A DNA stretch of 64,000 nt from Chondrilla cf. caribensis. Its lineage: Eukaryota; Porifera; Demospongiae; Chondrillida; Chondrillidae. This document shows, piece after piece, positions 21,604-33,173 of the stretch. The position numbers were made by a program, and so were the translations under genes. The stretch spans positions 8,552,379 through 8,616,378 of the forward strand of contig OZ026546.1 of NCBI GenBank assembly GCA_964020155.1, read 5' to 3'. Each line of letters starts with the position of its first letter. Within the stretch, counting starts at the first letter, position 1. A model generated the notes under the pieces. The model was not told the origin of the DNA. It did no database searches and was given only the letters and a program-made list of their open reading frames with translations.

Positions 21604-22290
21604 ATGGCCTGGAGAGATAGGTAAGCTGACTGACCATACAGACTATAAACCCCCTCCATCACATGGGGTAGAATGGGGTAATTTGAGAAACCTGCGTTTC
21701 AAACACTTGGTTATTGATCCAAATTAATGTCAATTAATACATAGGGGATTGAACAGTGGTAGACACTTAATCATAGCTCAATGTTGTCAATTACAGTAAC
21801 AATACATTGTCAACCACAATTATAATTGTATTATACTATTGCAATGTTTCAATTTAGATTTAGCTTCAATTTCAGTTTTGGCCAAAGTAAAAATGAACGG
21901 CTGAGAGAGTTGACTGAGAAACTGGAAGAGGTAAAACTTGAAAATGATAAAAGATATCAACAACTTCAAGCAAGTGAAGAGAAGCAAAAAACAGAGATAG
22001 CAGAATTGAGAGAGTATTTGGGGGAAGTTAAGGCAGAGCGAAACATGTACAAAGCGGCATATGAAAAAAGGTCAGAAAAGTACTCCGCATTATCACATAA
22101 ATATGTAGACATGAAGAAAGCAAATCATCGTTTACAATGGGAAAAGGACACAATGGACAGTGGCATTAGGAACACCTTCTTTGTTACGAGGAAATGGACG
22201 GAACGCAACATTAGTAGGCAAAAGCAGAGACATCCATACAAAGGATATCAACCAACTAAATCGGATGAAGATTCAGAAGATGAGTGGTGA
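21604..22290 (+). CDS. small coiled-coil protein, paralogue 1
   Basis: Proposed exons 21604-21620 and 21858-22290, 149 residues, phase-2 intron (GATAG|GTAAGC...CAATTTAG). Exon 1 encodes only MAWRD plus two bases. The mature N-terminus has alternating aromatics (FSFNFSFGQS). A long charged coiled coil follows (ERLRELTEKLEEVKLENDKR ... YKAAYEKRSEKYSALSHKY). It then has the family signature: NHRLQWEKDTMDSGIRNTFF, RKWTERNIS and HPYKGY, and an acidic end (DEDSEDEW). A later in-frame ATG (21844) overlaps the acceptor, so an unspliced reading of similar size is also possible. The 3' flank is conserved with the paralogues. No known domain. Confidence 0.7.
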
Positions 22291-22644
22291 CTAGTCCAGG
22301 ATGAACTGTGAAGTTACTGTTACAGCTGCAGCAAACCTTGAGTTCTATACTAATGTAAAATGAAAGTTTAACAATATCATCAACATTCTTATCATTATTA
22401 TTATCAATGATTATATACTGTAATGAATTCCTTTTTACTAGTAAAGTTCACGTATATATATATAATATTAGAATATACTCATGTATGTACATTTAGATAT
22501 GAGTATTAGCAAGGCGTTTCTTAAGCTACTGATATTTTCTTGTAACCAAAACATGTTAATCAATTAACTGATTGAAAAACCAACTTCTGATATGTTACGC
22601 TCGATAGAAGAGGCATGCCTGAGCAAGCCCCAACAAAGAATATA

Positions 22645-22648
<4 letters not shown>

Positions 22649-22692
<44 letters not shown>

Positions 22693-22805
22693 GTGTGTGC
22701 GTGTGTGTGTGTGTGTGCGTGTGTGTGTGTGTGTGTGCGTGCGTGTGTGTGAGTGCATGTGTGTGTGTGTGTGTGTGTGTTGTGTGTGTGTGTGTGTGTG
22801 TGTGT
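22649..22805. repeat. (GT)n microsatellite expansion
   Basis: Imperfect GT/CGTGTG run of ~157 bases lying between the TATA-like CAAAGAATATAC and the 5' UTR exon block; in the equivalent place of the 16-kb gene only ~15 bases of GT-rich sequence occur. Confidence 0.95.
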
Positions 22806-22939
22806 ATGCATTCATATTAAAGTACATATATGCCATGCGTACATACACCTATGCAGTATACATGTCCCTGACACCATCACGTATGTAGAACAGTTACATG
22901 CGGCCAATGTCAGCGCACGCGCGCGCGTGTGTGTGTGCG

Positions 22940-23244
22940 TGTACATGTTGTACGTACACAACACTTCACACTCCAGTTGAGTTGGAGACGAGCAGTCAAC
23001 CTGAGAGTACAGACAGTTTTCAGGTAGGTACGTGTAGAGCTGTTTACGTAATAGTTGTAGCCTCCCTAGGTGTGCTACAGGGAATATGGACACACTTTAC
23101 CTAATTGATTACGAGGACGAAGCCGATTCTTTCACGACCCACTCGGTACTACTATTGAAGACGTTTAAAGACTACACAATTGATCAGCATTCAATACATT
23201 GCATTTTATGGGGTATGAATAGCGCTTTCTATGCATACAATTAA
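22940..23244 (+). CDS. small spliced ORF (MDTLYL), copy 1
   Basis: A 5' UTR exon (ACACTTCACACTCCAGTTGA ... TTTTCAG) ends at 23,023, followed by a 57-base intron with perfect borders (GTAGGTACGT ... GTGCTACAG). Exon 2 begins at 23,081 with ATG at 23,086. The frame gives 52 residues: MDTLYLIDYEDEADSFTTHS, VLLLKTFKDY and a Cys/aromatic tail. It is acidic with a hydrophobic patch and resembles no family I know. The copy at 28,179 keeps the first 30 residues with only two changes and then stops sooner. The frame may be spliced onward after KDY. Confidence 0.35.
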
Positions 23245-24061
23245 CAATCTGTATAACGGTGTGATGTACGTATGCACCGAATGTGTCATGTGGGAAATCC
23301 TATGAATAATAATGAGCCCATATGCTTTGTCAAATCAATGCAAGCACGGATACCACATACACTCACTGAAGCAGGGGATCCGTGGGTCACTGGAAATGCA
23401 ATAGAATTCTCCATCATCGTATACTATGTCCTGTAATAATTTCAGTTACATGATAGGAAATCATGCTGGTACGCGCCATCCCGAAGGTTACTAGACCATT
23501 TCTGCTCGCTGTCCATCACATATTCGCGATTCTTCAGCCATTTACAGGAGTGCCGACGTCACATGCACATTCGAAAAATGGATGAGAGTAGGCCTCACCA
23601 CGCGAGACTACTATAGTATAGGCTTCTTGCATTTAGCGCCGCAGGGCCATAAACACGTATCATAGTATGATGCGAAAACGGTTACTTTGGCTCCAGGATA
23701 CTGTTTTGAGGGTTGGTGCTCGAGATGAGTAGCAAACACTGGTAGGCTATAGGTACCTGCACGTGTAGAGGCCAACATGGGGACATAGCATAACATGGGC
23801 TATAGTGAACCAGTACTTGTAACATAGCTGACAACATTGGTGGATTGTTATACACAAAATTAAACGATCAAACGCTAACAACCAGGATTCAGCAATGAGC
23901 ATATTCCTATAATACACAAGGTACAAGGTATCAACACAGTATGAGTAATTAACACCATCATTATCAGAATACATTAATAACAATATAAATAAATAATATT
24001 ATGAATCACATTGCTCAGTCAGTTCCTAGTATTATGCAGTAAACAGTCCCGATCTTCCTGT
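23245..24061. repeat. duplicated non-coding block, copy B
   Basis: Carries the CCGACGTCACATG, GCCGCAGGGCCAT and GGCTCCAGGATACTG landmarks shared with ~17,600-18,130 and ~28,250-28,900. Its last ~250 bases correspond to the 3' UTR and flank of SRPRA on the minus strand. Confidence 0.75.
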
Positions 24062-24187
24062 TCAGGACAGCAGTGACTGGACCACAGCCTGCACGTTGAG
24101 ACTCTTGAGGTCTCTATAGGTCTGTCCAGTCCCAACAAAGACAATGGGCTGTCCTGTGATGTAGGTCATCGAGATGGCTGCACCCAC
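24062..24187 (-). pseudogene. duplicated terminal exon of SRP receptor alpha
   Basis: On the minus strand this is a 126-base copy of the true last exon at 29002-29127, with acceptor (CTCTCCAG), frame and stop intact. It encodes [20 protein letters not shown] and continues to QSLLS*. I see a single base difference (silent). The remaining exons were not copied, so it is an orphan exon about 4.9 kb downstream of the gene. It could still be used as an alternative last exon of SRPRA because the splice site is perfect. Confidence 0.85.
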
Positions 24188-24608
24188 CTGGAGAGGGGGG
24201 GAGGGGAGAGATGTGGACAAGAATTGATATGGGGTAGGTCAGTAAATTGTGGTTGACACACTGACAAGGAGAAATATGAATGAAGGAAAATTTTTGAATT
24301 CTTTGGCAGACAGTGCACTTTATCACTATAGACAGTATGTTATGTGTAGTTAAGGGAGACAGCTTTGTGTAATGCTGTACAATTGAAATGTGCAAACAGG
24401 AAACTCTGTATCTAATTACATTAGGTGTTTAATTAATACCAAAAGCACACAACACTACATTCCAATGATACCAGGTATATATATATATATATATACACCA
24501 TACACACCACCAGACCACACTCATATCAGGGACCATTTAATAGTAGACAAGTAGTGTGTCAGCCTTGTCCGTGGTACTAGACGCTGGTTACTGGAGAATC
24601 AAAGGATT

Positions 24609-25219
24609 ATGTCCAGTAAACAAGCTACAAAGTAAGCCGACTGACCATACAGACAATAAACCCTTTCCATCCACCTAGAGCACTTAGGGTAGAATGCATG
24701 GGGTAATTAGAGAACCAGTACATAGTTGTCAATTTCTGATCTTATCTGATCCAACAACCACAATTATAGTAATACTATTATACAATGTTTCATCTTAGTA
24801 TTGGCTTCAGTGTAAGCTATGGCCAAAGCTCAAGCGAGATATGTGAATCTGATAAGTTTAAAGTGATGATGGAGAGAATGGAACTGATGGAAATTAAGAA
24901 TGAGGAAAGATATCAAGAATTTCAAAACTCTAAAGAAGAGCAGGACAGACAGATAGCACAATTGAAAAAGGATGTGGAGGACATTAAGAAAGAGCGAGAC
25001 CATTACAAAACAAAATATGATCAGCTGTCACAGAAGTATTTGCAAGTGACGAAGGAAAATCATCATTTGAAATGGGAGAAGGAAGCAATGGAAAGTGGCA
25101 TTAGGAACACTTTCTTCATACCTAGGGAATGGACAAAATGTAATATATGTAGGTATAAGGCTAGGCATCAATACAAAGGATTAGAAGAAGAGGAACCAGA
25201 CTCAGAGGAAGAATTATGA
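24609..25219 (+). CDS. small coiled-coil protein, paralogue 2
   Basis: Proposed exons 24609-24631 and 24799-25219, 147 residues, phase-2 intron (ACAAA|GTAAGC...CATCTTAG). Exon 1 encodes MSSKQAT plus two bases. The N-terminus is IGFSVSYGQSSSE. A coiled coil follows (MMERMELMEIKNEERYQEFQ ... KKDVEDIKKERDHYKTKYDQ), then the signature NHHLKWEKEAMESGIRNTFF, REWTKCNI, HQYKG and an acidic C-terminus (EEEPDSEEEL). This copy lies outside the ~3 kb duplication units but shares their promoter and 3' flank, so it arose from an earlier duplication. An AATAAA signal is at 25,289. Confidence 0.7.
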
Positions 25220-25396
25220 CTAGTGGAGGGCAAGCTATGAAGTCGCTGTTACAGCTGCATAGAACCTTAAGTTCTATGCTAACATAATAATAAAAGCTCA
25301 ACAATAATATCAACAATATTATTATTATTATTATCAATGATTGTACTACGTATGTTGAATTATAAGTTCCTTGTTACTGTTACAGTTCAAGTATGA

Positions 25397-25979
25397 GGTA
25401 AACCGTCCTAATTCTGATCACTTCCTAATTCCAATCATTTGGCAATCCAGGCCACTGTTTACTTCGTATAAGAGGAGAAAGAGTATGCTTGTCAGGTGAG
25501 TATGAACTACTATCCCTCCCCCCTATGACGCCTCTCTCTCTCTTTGCGAAGTTTGGGTTGATTGATCACCTTTGAGTAGGCATTAATATGAAACAGAAAG
25601 TATCAAAACTTCACGTGATGAGCGTTGAACCAGATACACTGTGCCTGACCAGAACAAACATAATCTTATACCTTTTGTTATTACGCGTCATAATTCTTGC
25701 CTTTCTCCTTCTTACATTCTCTACCAGATTGAACTTCAGCAGGTGGTAAGGTATAGCATGACAAGTGATCGGAAGTAGGCAATTCTCGACAAATTCACCT
25801 GCCTTTGTTCGGCCCGAAATTGCTGGTGCCTTGACATCTTTTCAAAATTTTTGTTTTAGCAGTAAAAGGTTGACATACGTACTAAAGAACACTGTCGTAA
25901 ATAGTTTGGTTGATGTCGGCTTCTTTGTGGAGAAGGTAAGCCTTTCATAAACGTTTGATCAGAATTAGGGCACTTTACC
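25397..25979. mobile_element. MITE-like element with 24-bp terminal inverted repeats
   Basis: GGTAAACCGTCCTAATTCTG... at 25397-25420 pairs with 25956-25979 (21 of 24 positions). The 583-bp interior has no convincing coding frame; a 61-codon frame at 25,765 is unsupported. A target-site duplication is not obvious. Confidence 0.6.
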
Positions 25980-26469
25980 TTAATAATATTTGAAAATACT
26001 CGCATAATGGACATTTAGACAGGAGTACAAACAAGGTGTTTCTTAAGCTACTGATATTTCAATGTAACCAAAACATATGCGATAGTCAATTAATTGAATA
26101 TCACAAAAAATTTAGTTAATATGTTAGTTATGTTGTGCTACCATGTCTAATTGTTCACTGCATGGGTGTACTACTGGTGACAGTATCTTCCCTCATGCTT
26201 GACCCAATTTGTTCTTAAGAATGTGCCTTCCCTATATCCCAGCTGAGCAAACATGGCTGATACAACAACATTAAGATTTGGAGTCATGAGTTCACACCAG
26301 TTGAGCCTATTCACAGTCCAGTGAGATGAATTATTATGACCCCAACACACCTATGTTCCAACCAACGCTCCTTGTTTACAACTCAAAGGTTCATAACATT
26401 GGCTCAGCTGAATGAAGTCAACTTATTCACTAATTGAATGACTATTGAATAGCAGGTGCCATCCAAGGG
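25980..26469. other. intergenic, no gene recognised
   Basis: The last ~70 bases (AAGTCAACTTATTCACTAAT ... GGTGCCATCCAAGGGA) match sequence at 18,205-18,265, another piece of the shared repeat mosaic. Confidence 0.5.
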
Positions 26470-26538
26470 AATGTGCATATGTAGTAGTCACAATAAACAT
26501 AAGTCTTATGTTTATTGTGACTACTACATATGCACATT
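26470..26538. repeat. perfect palindrome, 34-bp arms, one-base spacer
   Basis: 26470-26503 and 26505-26538 are exactly complementary around a single T. The arm contains GTAGTAGTCACAATAAACAT, the sequence that opens segmental duplication copy 1 at ~21,127. Confidence 0.95.
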
Positions 26539-27005
26539 GAGATCTTAAAGATGATAGCATAATCTATTACACCCTGTGTACACTAGCCCAGTTCAGGTGT
26601 GAATACCACAAGAACTGGTCATGACCAGTTACACTGGGGGAATAATTGTTAACAGGACCAACCAAAATAGAATTTTATTCATTGGTTACATGTCCTTTAC
26701 AACTGGGTCAATCAGGCCAGCCCACTTACAAGCAATAATATAGGCCAGGCCCAGTTGGTCTAGTGTATTTGTGGTTGGCCCAGTTTACATTCCCTAATAA
26801 ATTCACCTGTGTCAGACTGGGCTAATGAGATCATAAGTTGGTCCGCCCACTTGCTCAGGTCAGCTCCAATGATACCAGGTATATTATATATACACCATAC
26901 ACACCACCAGACCACACTCATATCAGGGACCATTTAATAGTAGACAAGTAGTGTGTCAGCCTTGTCCGTGGTACTAGACACTGGTTACTGGAGAATCAAA
27001 TGATT

Positions 27006-27574
27006 ATGGCCAGTAAACAAGCTAAGCTAAGGTAAGCTGACTGACCATACAGACAATAAACCCCCTCCATCCACCAAGAGCACATAGGATAGAATGGGAT
27101 AATTTGAGAAACCTGTGCATCAAACATTTGGTTATTGATCCAAATTGCCAGCAATAATATCTCCATAATACTATTACAATGTTTCAATTTAGTATTGGCA
27201 TCAATGTAAGTGATGGCCAAAGTTCAAGTGGAAATGACTTGGTGAAAGAGCTGGCCAAGAAAGTGGAACAGATGAAAACTGTAAATGATGAAAGATATCA
27301 AGAATTTCAAGAAAGTGAAGAGAAGCAGAACAATGAGATAACACGATTGAGAGAAGATTTGGAGGGAGTTCAGAAAGATCGAGATGATTACAAACTAAAA
27401 TATTTGGCCATGAAGAAAGCAAATCATCATTTACAATGGGAAAAGGAAAAAATGGAACATGGCATTGAGAACACCTTCTACATTCCTAGGAAATGGATAA
27501 ATCGTAAGATCAGTAAGTATGAGAAGAAACATCCATACAAAGAACCAACTGAATCAGATTTAGAGGATGAATGA
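27006..27574 (+). CDS. small coiled-coil protein, paralogue 3
   Basis: Proposed exons 27006-27031 and 27193-27574, 135 residues, phase-2 intron (CTAAG|GTAAGC...CAATTTAG). Exon 1 encodes MASKQAKL plus two bases. The N-terminus is SIGINVSDGQSSSG. A coiled coil follows (LVKELAKKVEQMKTVNDERY ... REDLEGVQKDRDDYKLKY), then the signature NHHLQWEKEKMEHGIENTFY, IPRKWINRKIS, HPYKE and an acidic end (ESDLEDE). It is the counterpart of paralogue 1 in the segmental duplication, but the proteins have diverged substantially while promoter and 3' flank stay very similar. Confidence 0.7.
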
Positions 27575-27935
27575 TGACTAGTCCAGGGCCAAAGTGTGAA
27601 GTTACTGTTACAGCTGCAGCAAACCTCGAGTTCTATACTAATGTAAAATGAAAGTTTAGCAATATCATCGACATTCTTATCATTATTATTATGAATGATT
27701 ATATACTGTAATGAAATCCTTTTTACTAGTAAAGTTCAAGTATATATATATAATATTTGAATATACTCATGTATGTACATTTAGATATGAGTATTAACAA
27801 GGCGTTTCTTAAGCTACTGATATTTTCTTGTAACCAAAACATGTTAATTAATTAGCTGATTGAAAAATCAACTTCTGATATGTTACGCTTGATAGAAGAG
27901 GCATGCCTGAGCAAGCTCCAACAAAGATTATACAG

Positions 27936-28036
<101 letters not shown>

Positions 28037-28049
28037 CATGTTGTACATA

Positions 28050-28286
28050 CACAGCACTTCACACTCCTGTTGAGTTGGAGACGAGCAGTCAGTCTGTGAG
28101 TACAGACAGTTTTCAGGTAGGTACGTGTAGAGCTGTTTACGTAATAGTTGTAGCCTCCCTGGGTGTGCTACAGCGAATATGGACACACTCTACCTAATTG
28201 ATTACGAGGACGAAGCCGATTCTTTCACGATCCACTCAGCACTACTATTGAAGACGTTCAAAGACTACACGCAATGCAAGCACTGA
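28050..28286 (+). CDS. small spliced ORF (MDTLYL), copy 2
   Basis: The same 5' UTR exon and ~57-base intron precede exon 2 (from 28,174) with ATG at 28,179. The frame gives 35 residues (MDTLYLIDYEDEADSFTIHS, ALLLKTFKDYTQCKH). Conservation of the splice borders and of the first 30 residues between copies is weak evidence for function, since the duplication is young. Confidence 0.3.
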
Positions 28287-29001
28287 TAGCTACCACATAC
28301 ACTCACTGAAGCCGGGGATCCGTGGGTCACTGGAAATGCAATAGAATTCTCCTTCATCGTATACTATGTCCCGTAATAATTTCAGTTACATGATAGATAA
28401 TGATGCTGGTGCGCGCCATCCCGAAGGTTACTCTTATAGACCATTAATTTTCTGCTCGCTGTCCATCACATTTTCGCGATTTTCAGCCATTTACAGGAGT
28501 GCCGACGTCACATGCACATTCGAAAAATGGAGGCGAGTAGGCCTTACCACGCGAGACTACTATAGTATGGGCTTCTTGCATTTATCGCCGCAGGGCCATA
28601 AGCACGTATTATAGTATGATGCGAAAACGGTTACTTTGGCTCCAGGATAGGCTGTTTTGAGGGTTGGTGCTCGAGATGAGTAGCAAACACTGGTAGGCTA
28701 TAGGTACCTGCAGAGGCCAACATGGGGATATAGCATAACATGGGCTATAGTTAACCAGTACTTGTAACATAGCTGACAATGTTGGTGGATTGTTATACAC
28801 AAAATGATCGAACTCTAACAACCAGGATTCAGCAATGAGCATATTCCTAGAATATACATTGTGCAATGTATCAATACAGTATGAGGAATTAACATTATCA
28901 TTAACATAATACATTAATAGCAATATAAATAAATAATATTATGAATCACATCGCTCAGTCAGTTCCTAGTATTATGCAGTAAACAGTCCCGATCTTCCTG
29001 T

Positions 29002-30404
29002 TCAGGACAGCAGTGACTGGACCACAGCCTGCACGTTGAGACTCTTGAGGTCTCTATAGGTCTGTCCAGTCCCAACAAAGACAATAGGCTGTCCTGTGAT
29101 GTAGGTCATCGAGATGGCTGCACCCACCTGGAGAGGGGGGGGGGAGGGGAGAGATGTGGACAGGATGCTATATTATAGAATGTACTAACACTCTATAGGG
29201 ATCGATATATGAAAATCTTGTGTATAAAACTAAATTAGCACATTTGAGGATTTTGTAGTCGTTTATCAGCAGTACAGCTTGGTGTATTCCAAGGATTTGC
29301 ACTGCTACATCCTGGTGATATCGGGATGACTGTGCTATGACATTGTGGTCACAGCAGGGTGTACTGGTGACAGTATGCTGCCTCCACTTGATCCAATTTG
29401 CACTTAAGAATGTACCATACCAGGTGGACCACACCAGGTGGACCACACCAGGTGGACCACACCAGGTGGACCACACCAGGTGGACCACACCAGGTGGACC
29501 ACACCAGGTGGACCATACCAGGTGGACCACACCAGGTGGACCACACCAGGTGGACCACACACTGACACACCTTATCATCGATGGTATCGAACTTGGTGAG
29601 AACTATCCCATCAATCAACCGGGGGTCCTCTGCATCAGAGTGGTCGGCCAGTGCTCGGTTGAACTTGACCAACTGGTCCACTGCCTCATTACCAACCAGA
29701 GCTTCTCCCACAAACAGTACGAGGTCAGGGTTGTTGACACGGATCAGCTGTGAGGGGGGAAAAGGGAGGAGTGATGGTGAGGATGAGGGGGGAATGAGGG
29801 AGTAGTGACGGTAAGGGGGGAATGAGGGAAGAGTGAGGGTAAGGAGGGAATGAGGGAGTAGTGACGGTGAGGGTGAGGAGGGAATAAGAGAGTAGTGTCA
29901 GTGAGGGTGAGGAGGGGATGAGGAGTGAATGAGGGGGAATGAGGGAAGAGTTAGGGTGAGGGGGGAATAAGGGAGGAGTGATGGTTTGGGTGAGGGGGGA
30001 ATGAGGGAGTAGTGAGGGTGAGGAGGGAATGAGGGAAGAGTGAGGGTGAGGAGGAGGTTGCTGCTACAGTAGACTATGAACTACAGTGTGTCACCTTCAG
30101 TATGTAGGCACTGGTAAGTGGGTGTGTAATTTAGTGTGGCTAAGGTACGTATATCATTGGGTGGGATAAGAGGGAGTGTTATCCAAAAGAGTCTTTCCAA
30201 CACAGTGAGAGGATGGGGGACCAACCTTAGCTAGTGCTCTCATCAAAGGTTCATTGTCCTGCATTCTGCCAGCAGTGTCCACCAACACTACATCATACTT
30301 CTGCTGACGAGCTGGGGAGAGTGGGGAGTAGCATACAATACACACCCGTGACAATATGGCAGTATTATATTTGTTAATACATACGTACGTATGTATCTGA
30401 TGTT

Positions 30405-30503
<99 letters not shown>

Positions 30504-30782
30504 ACACACACACACACACACTCACCTGAATGTATAGCCTCCATGGCTAGCCCAGCAGAATCTTTCCCGTAGCCTCTCTCACACAGACATACTTTAGGTG
30601 GGCCTCCACTGGTGGGTGGGTGGAGGGAGGACAAGTGCTTCAGGTGAGTCTTCAGCTGCTCGACTGCTCCTGATCGAAATGTGTCACAAGCAGCAATCAT
30701 CACTCTGAACCCGTTCTCCAGCAGCCAGAAGCAGATCTGAACACAAGTAATGGAATAGTTTGAACAACACAGACATGCTTGT

Positions 30783-30836
<54 letters not shown>

Positions 30837-33060
30837 TCACTCACCTTGGCCAGGTTGGTTGACTTCCCAACTCCGTTGACCCCACAGAAGGTGATGACAT
30901 ACGGCCTCTGCTCCTCTCTGGCCTGCATGACGTCGCGGAGGATGTCAATCCGACGCTTCGGAGTGAGGATCTTCACTAGGGACTCCTCCATACTGGATCT
31001 CACTTGAGATTTGACACCTACACATGACAATCACATGACTACTATATGATAGCCATGTGACTTTGGTTACTTAGATATCCTCTCACCTGTGAATGTTCCA
31101 ATGACTTTTCCGTTCAGTTTGTCAGCAACTGAGTCACACAGATTACCTGATATTTCAGCTGCTACATTCTTGGCTATGTACACAGAAAGGACCATCTGAA
31201 ATGAAGCAGGCATACATGTACAGGGAGAGACTCACCAATCAAATGCTCCTTCATTTTCTCAAGAACTGGTTCCATTGTTTCCATGGTGATGGTCTTCCCA
31301 CCAGAAAGACTCTTGAATAAACCAAAGAGACCACCACCACCACCACCAGAAGCCTTCTGGTTTCCACTTCCATTTTGAACTGGGTTTGAGTCCAGGCCGG
31401 CCAGCTCTCCTTTCATTGTACCAACCATCGAGGTCTGAGTAAACAACAACAACAACACCTTGAGACAATACCCTACCATGGGAACCTGTCTCCTCCAGAC
31501 TCACATCATAACCCTGGGAGGATGACGGATCGACTTGCTCTGAGCGATCAAGGTCCTGGGTGTCCTTGCTACTCCCCCCCAGACCCCAGTTCCTGTTCTC
31601 CTTCACTCTCACAATTGGTGCTTTGGGGGACTTGTTCAACTTGCTACAATAGACAAGAGACACGCCCTTCAACACATATGTAAGTAAAAGTATATATGTA
31701 CACATACGTTAGTGGACGATGTACACACACATGTACGTACGTACACACACAGGACCCTTAATAATCTGACAGGATACAACAGTGAGCCCACTATGGATAA
31801 CCCAGGGGAATGTGGCAGAGAAGGATTATACACATTCCCAGTGGGGGTCATAGTGGACCACTGGACATCTAACACAAGTCAGAGATGAGACCATCCAACA
31901 CTACAGCTGAAGCACAACAGGTACACTCCAGATGGCACTTGGGGTACATCACATAATAACCACAATAATATACACAGGAGTGAGTTCGGCCATGCAGTGT
32001 TAGGTCGAAATGGTTGATAGCATCTTAACAGAGGACGGTCACAACCAGTCCCAGGACACACTAAGTGACAACATACAATCACCAACACAACCAGCGACCC
32101 ACACCAGTGGGCTGTGACCAATCTCTCTCACATGGCTGTTCCAGATTGCTTCTTGACCTTCCCCACCACACGACGACCTGCACCAACTCTTGCTTTCCCC
32201 TTTAAAATTGGAAGAGACTTTGTCTGAGCGCTTCCTTCTTCTTCCTTGTCATCGTCCTCATCCGACTGAGTCCCATTATCATTGTCAACATCATCACCTT
32301 CATCATCATCCTTCCCGTTGCCATCAGCTGTCTCTGCCGGCACAACATCAACATTGCCACCAGCAGCGAATTTCGGTGGCAGGCTCTTATTTGTAGCGTC
32401 TTTAGATTCGTCCTTCCTCTGAGCAGTGACGATGCCTGCCTTCTGAGCCTTCTTGCTCTGGTCAAAGGGCCTCATTTGTCTGCCTTGTATTTTCTGCATC
32501 CGATGCTCCTCCTCCAGTTGACCATGGATAACATTGAAGGAGTCACTGAAGTCGAACACCAGGTTGTACGTCCTTGCCTCCAGATCAGTGCGGTAGCGGT
32601 CACGGAAGGAGAGGTAGATCTGTTCCAACAGACGGTCGATGAACGAGAGCTGGAGGATCTTCTGATAGGCAACTATAAAAACCAACTCAAACTCGTTGTC
32701 CAGCTTGTAGTGGAGTTTGAGGGACTCGTGGATGTGGACAGCGCCACCCCGCTCCTACGGTGTGTGTGTGGGGGGGGGGGGGGAGGGGGGTGAAGGGGAA
32801 ACACCCATGATTACAGTACACGTGAAACTGAACACTACTCGCGAGTACACCTACAGTACAACGCCGCGCACTATCCCACACACTGGGTACCGAGTCGACT
32901 ATCTTACCAGAAGAGTGAAAATCTCATACAACCTACGTACCTGCAGGATGACGTCTCTGATCAGTGAGTTAACGGAAGACAACGTGGAGGAGAATGGAGT
33001 TCTTTCCAAGCACCAAAGTACAAGGCCGCCTTTGGTCAAAATAGCGAAGAGATCCAACAT
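29002..33060 (-). CDS. SRPRA: signal recognition particle receptor subunit alpha
   Basis: Ten coding exons (complement of 29002-29127, 29571-29747, 30226-30311, 30526-30736, 30845-31017, 31087-31173, 31236-31434, 31505-31643, 32132-32754, 32941-33060) total 1941 bases and 646 residues, close to the ~638 of the vertebrate protein. The N-terminal SRX domain starts [17 protein letters not shown] and continues [20 protein letters not shown]. An acidic/basic linker follows, then the NG GTPase domain: P-loop [31 protein letters not shown] and GTGQTY. SRPRA docks ribosome-SRP complexes at the ER through SRPRB. The start at 33060 matches the family N-terminus better than the upstream ATG at 33093. 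Introns are filled with microsatellites and a 12-bp minisatellite. Confidence 0.97.
29414..29558. repeat. 12-bp minisatellite in the last SRPRA intron
   Basis: About 12 near-perfect units of CAGGTGGACCAC. On the minus strand the array ends 13 bases downstream of the donor of exon 9. Confidence 0.95.
29755..30060. repeat. GGAATGAGGGAGTAGTG-type minisatellite in an SRPRA intron
   Basis: Imperfect ~20-30 bp G-rich units (GAGGGTGAGGAGGGAATGAG). On the transcribed strand it is a C/T-rich tract directly upstream of the 29,747 acceptor. Confidence 0.85.
30405..30520. repeat. (CA)n microsatellite in an SRPRA intron
   Basis: CA run with rare TA interruptions, immediately after the donor of the 30,526 exon; a second CA run lies at 30,785-30,832 next to the 30,845 donor. 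Confidence 0.95.
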
Positions 33061-33173
33061 TTTAGTTCTAGTCGGGAACTTACCAATTGCCACAATCCTG
33101 TGGGCGTGTTCGCATGAAAGGTGAACCCTGTCATTTGTGATTGAGCGCCATTTATGAGCTCTTTCGCGGAAAT
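33061..33173. promoter_or_regulatory. shared divergent promoter, SRPRA / LisH gene
   Basis: Only 113 bases separate the two divergent start codons. No TATA box is present; TTGAGCGCCATTT and TTTCGCGG motifs are present. A compact bidirectional housekeeping promoter is the likely arrangement. Confidence 0.55.

Larger units (their letters stand above)
21127..24212. repeat. segmental duplication, copy 1
   Basis: Colinear with ~26,480-29,162. Shared blocks in order: GTAGTAGTCACAATAAACAT; a CCCAGTTCAGGTGTGAATAC segment; the TATA promoter; a coiled-coil gene; a GT microsatellite; the MDTLYL small ORF; the CCGACGTCACATG block; and the terminal exon of SRPRA. Copies differ mainly by small indels and microsatellite length. 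The right edge lies ~25 bp inside the last SRPRA intron, where copy 1 reads ACAAGAATTG and copy 2 ACAGGATGCT. Confidence 0.9.

Noticed and set aside
29168..29753. 138- and 136-codon frames of VDHTRWT or [10 protein letters not shown] repeats
   Set aside because: 12-bp minisatellite in the last SRPRA intron.
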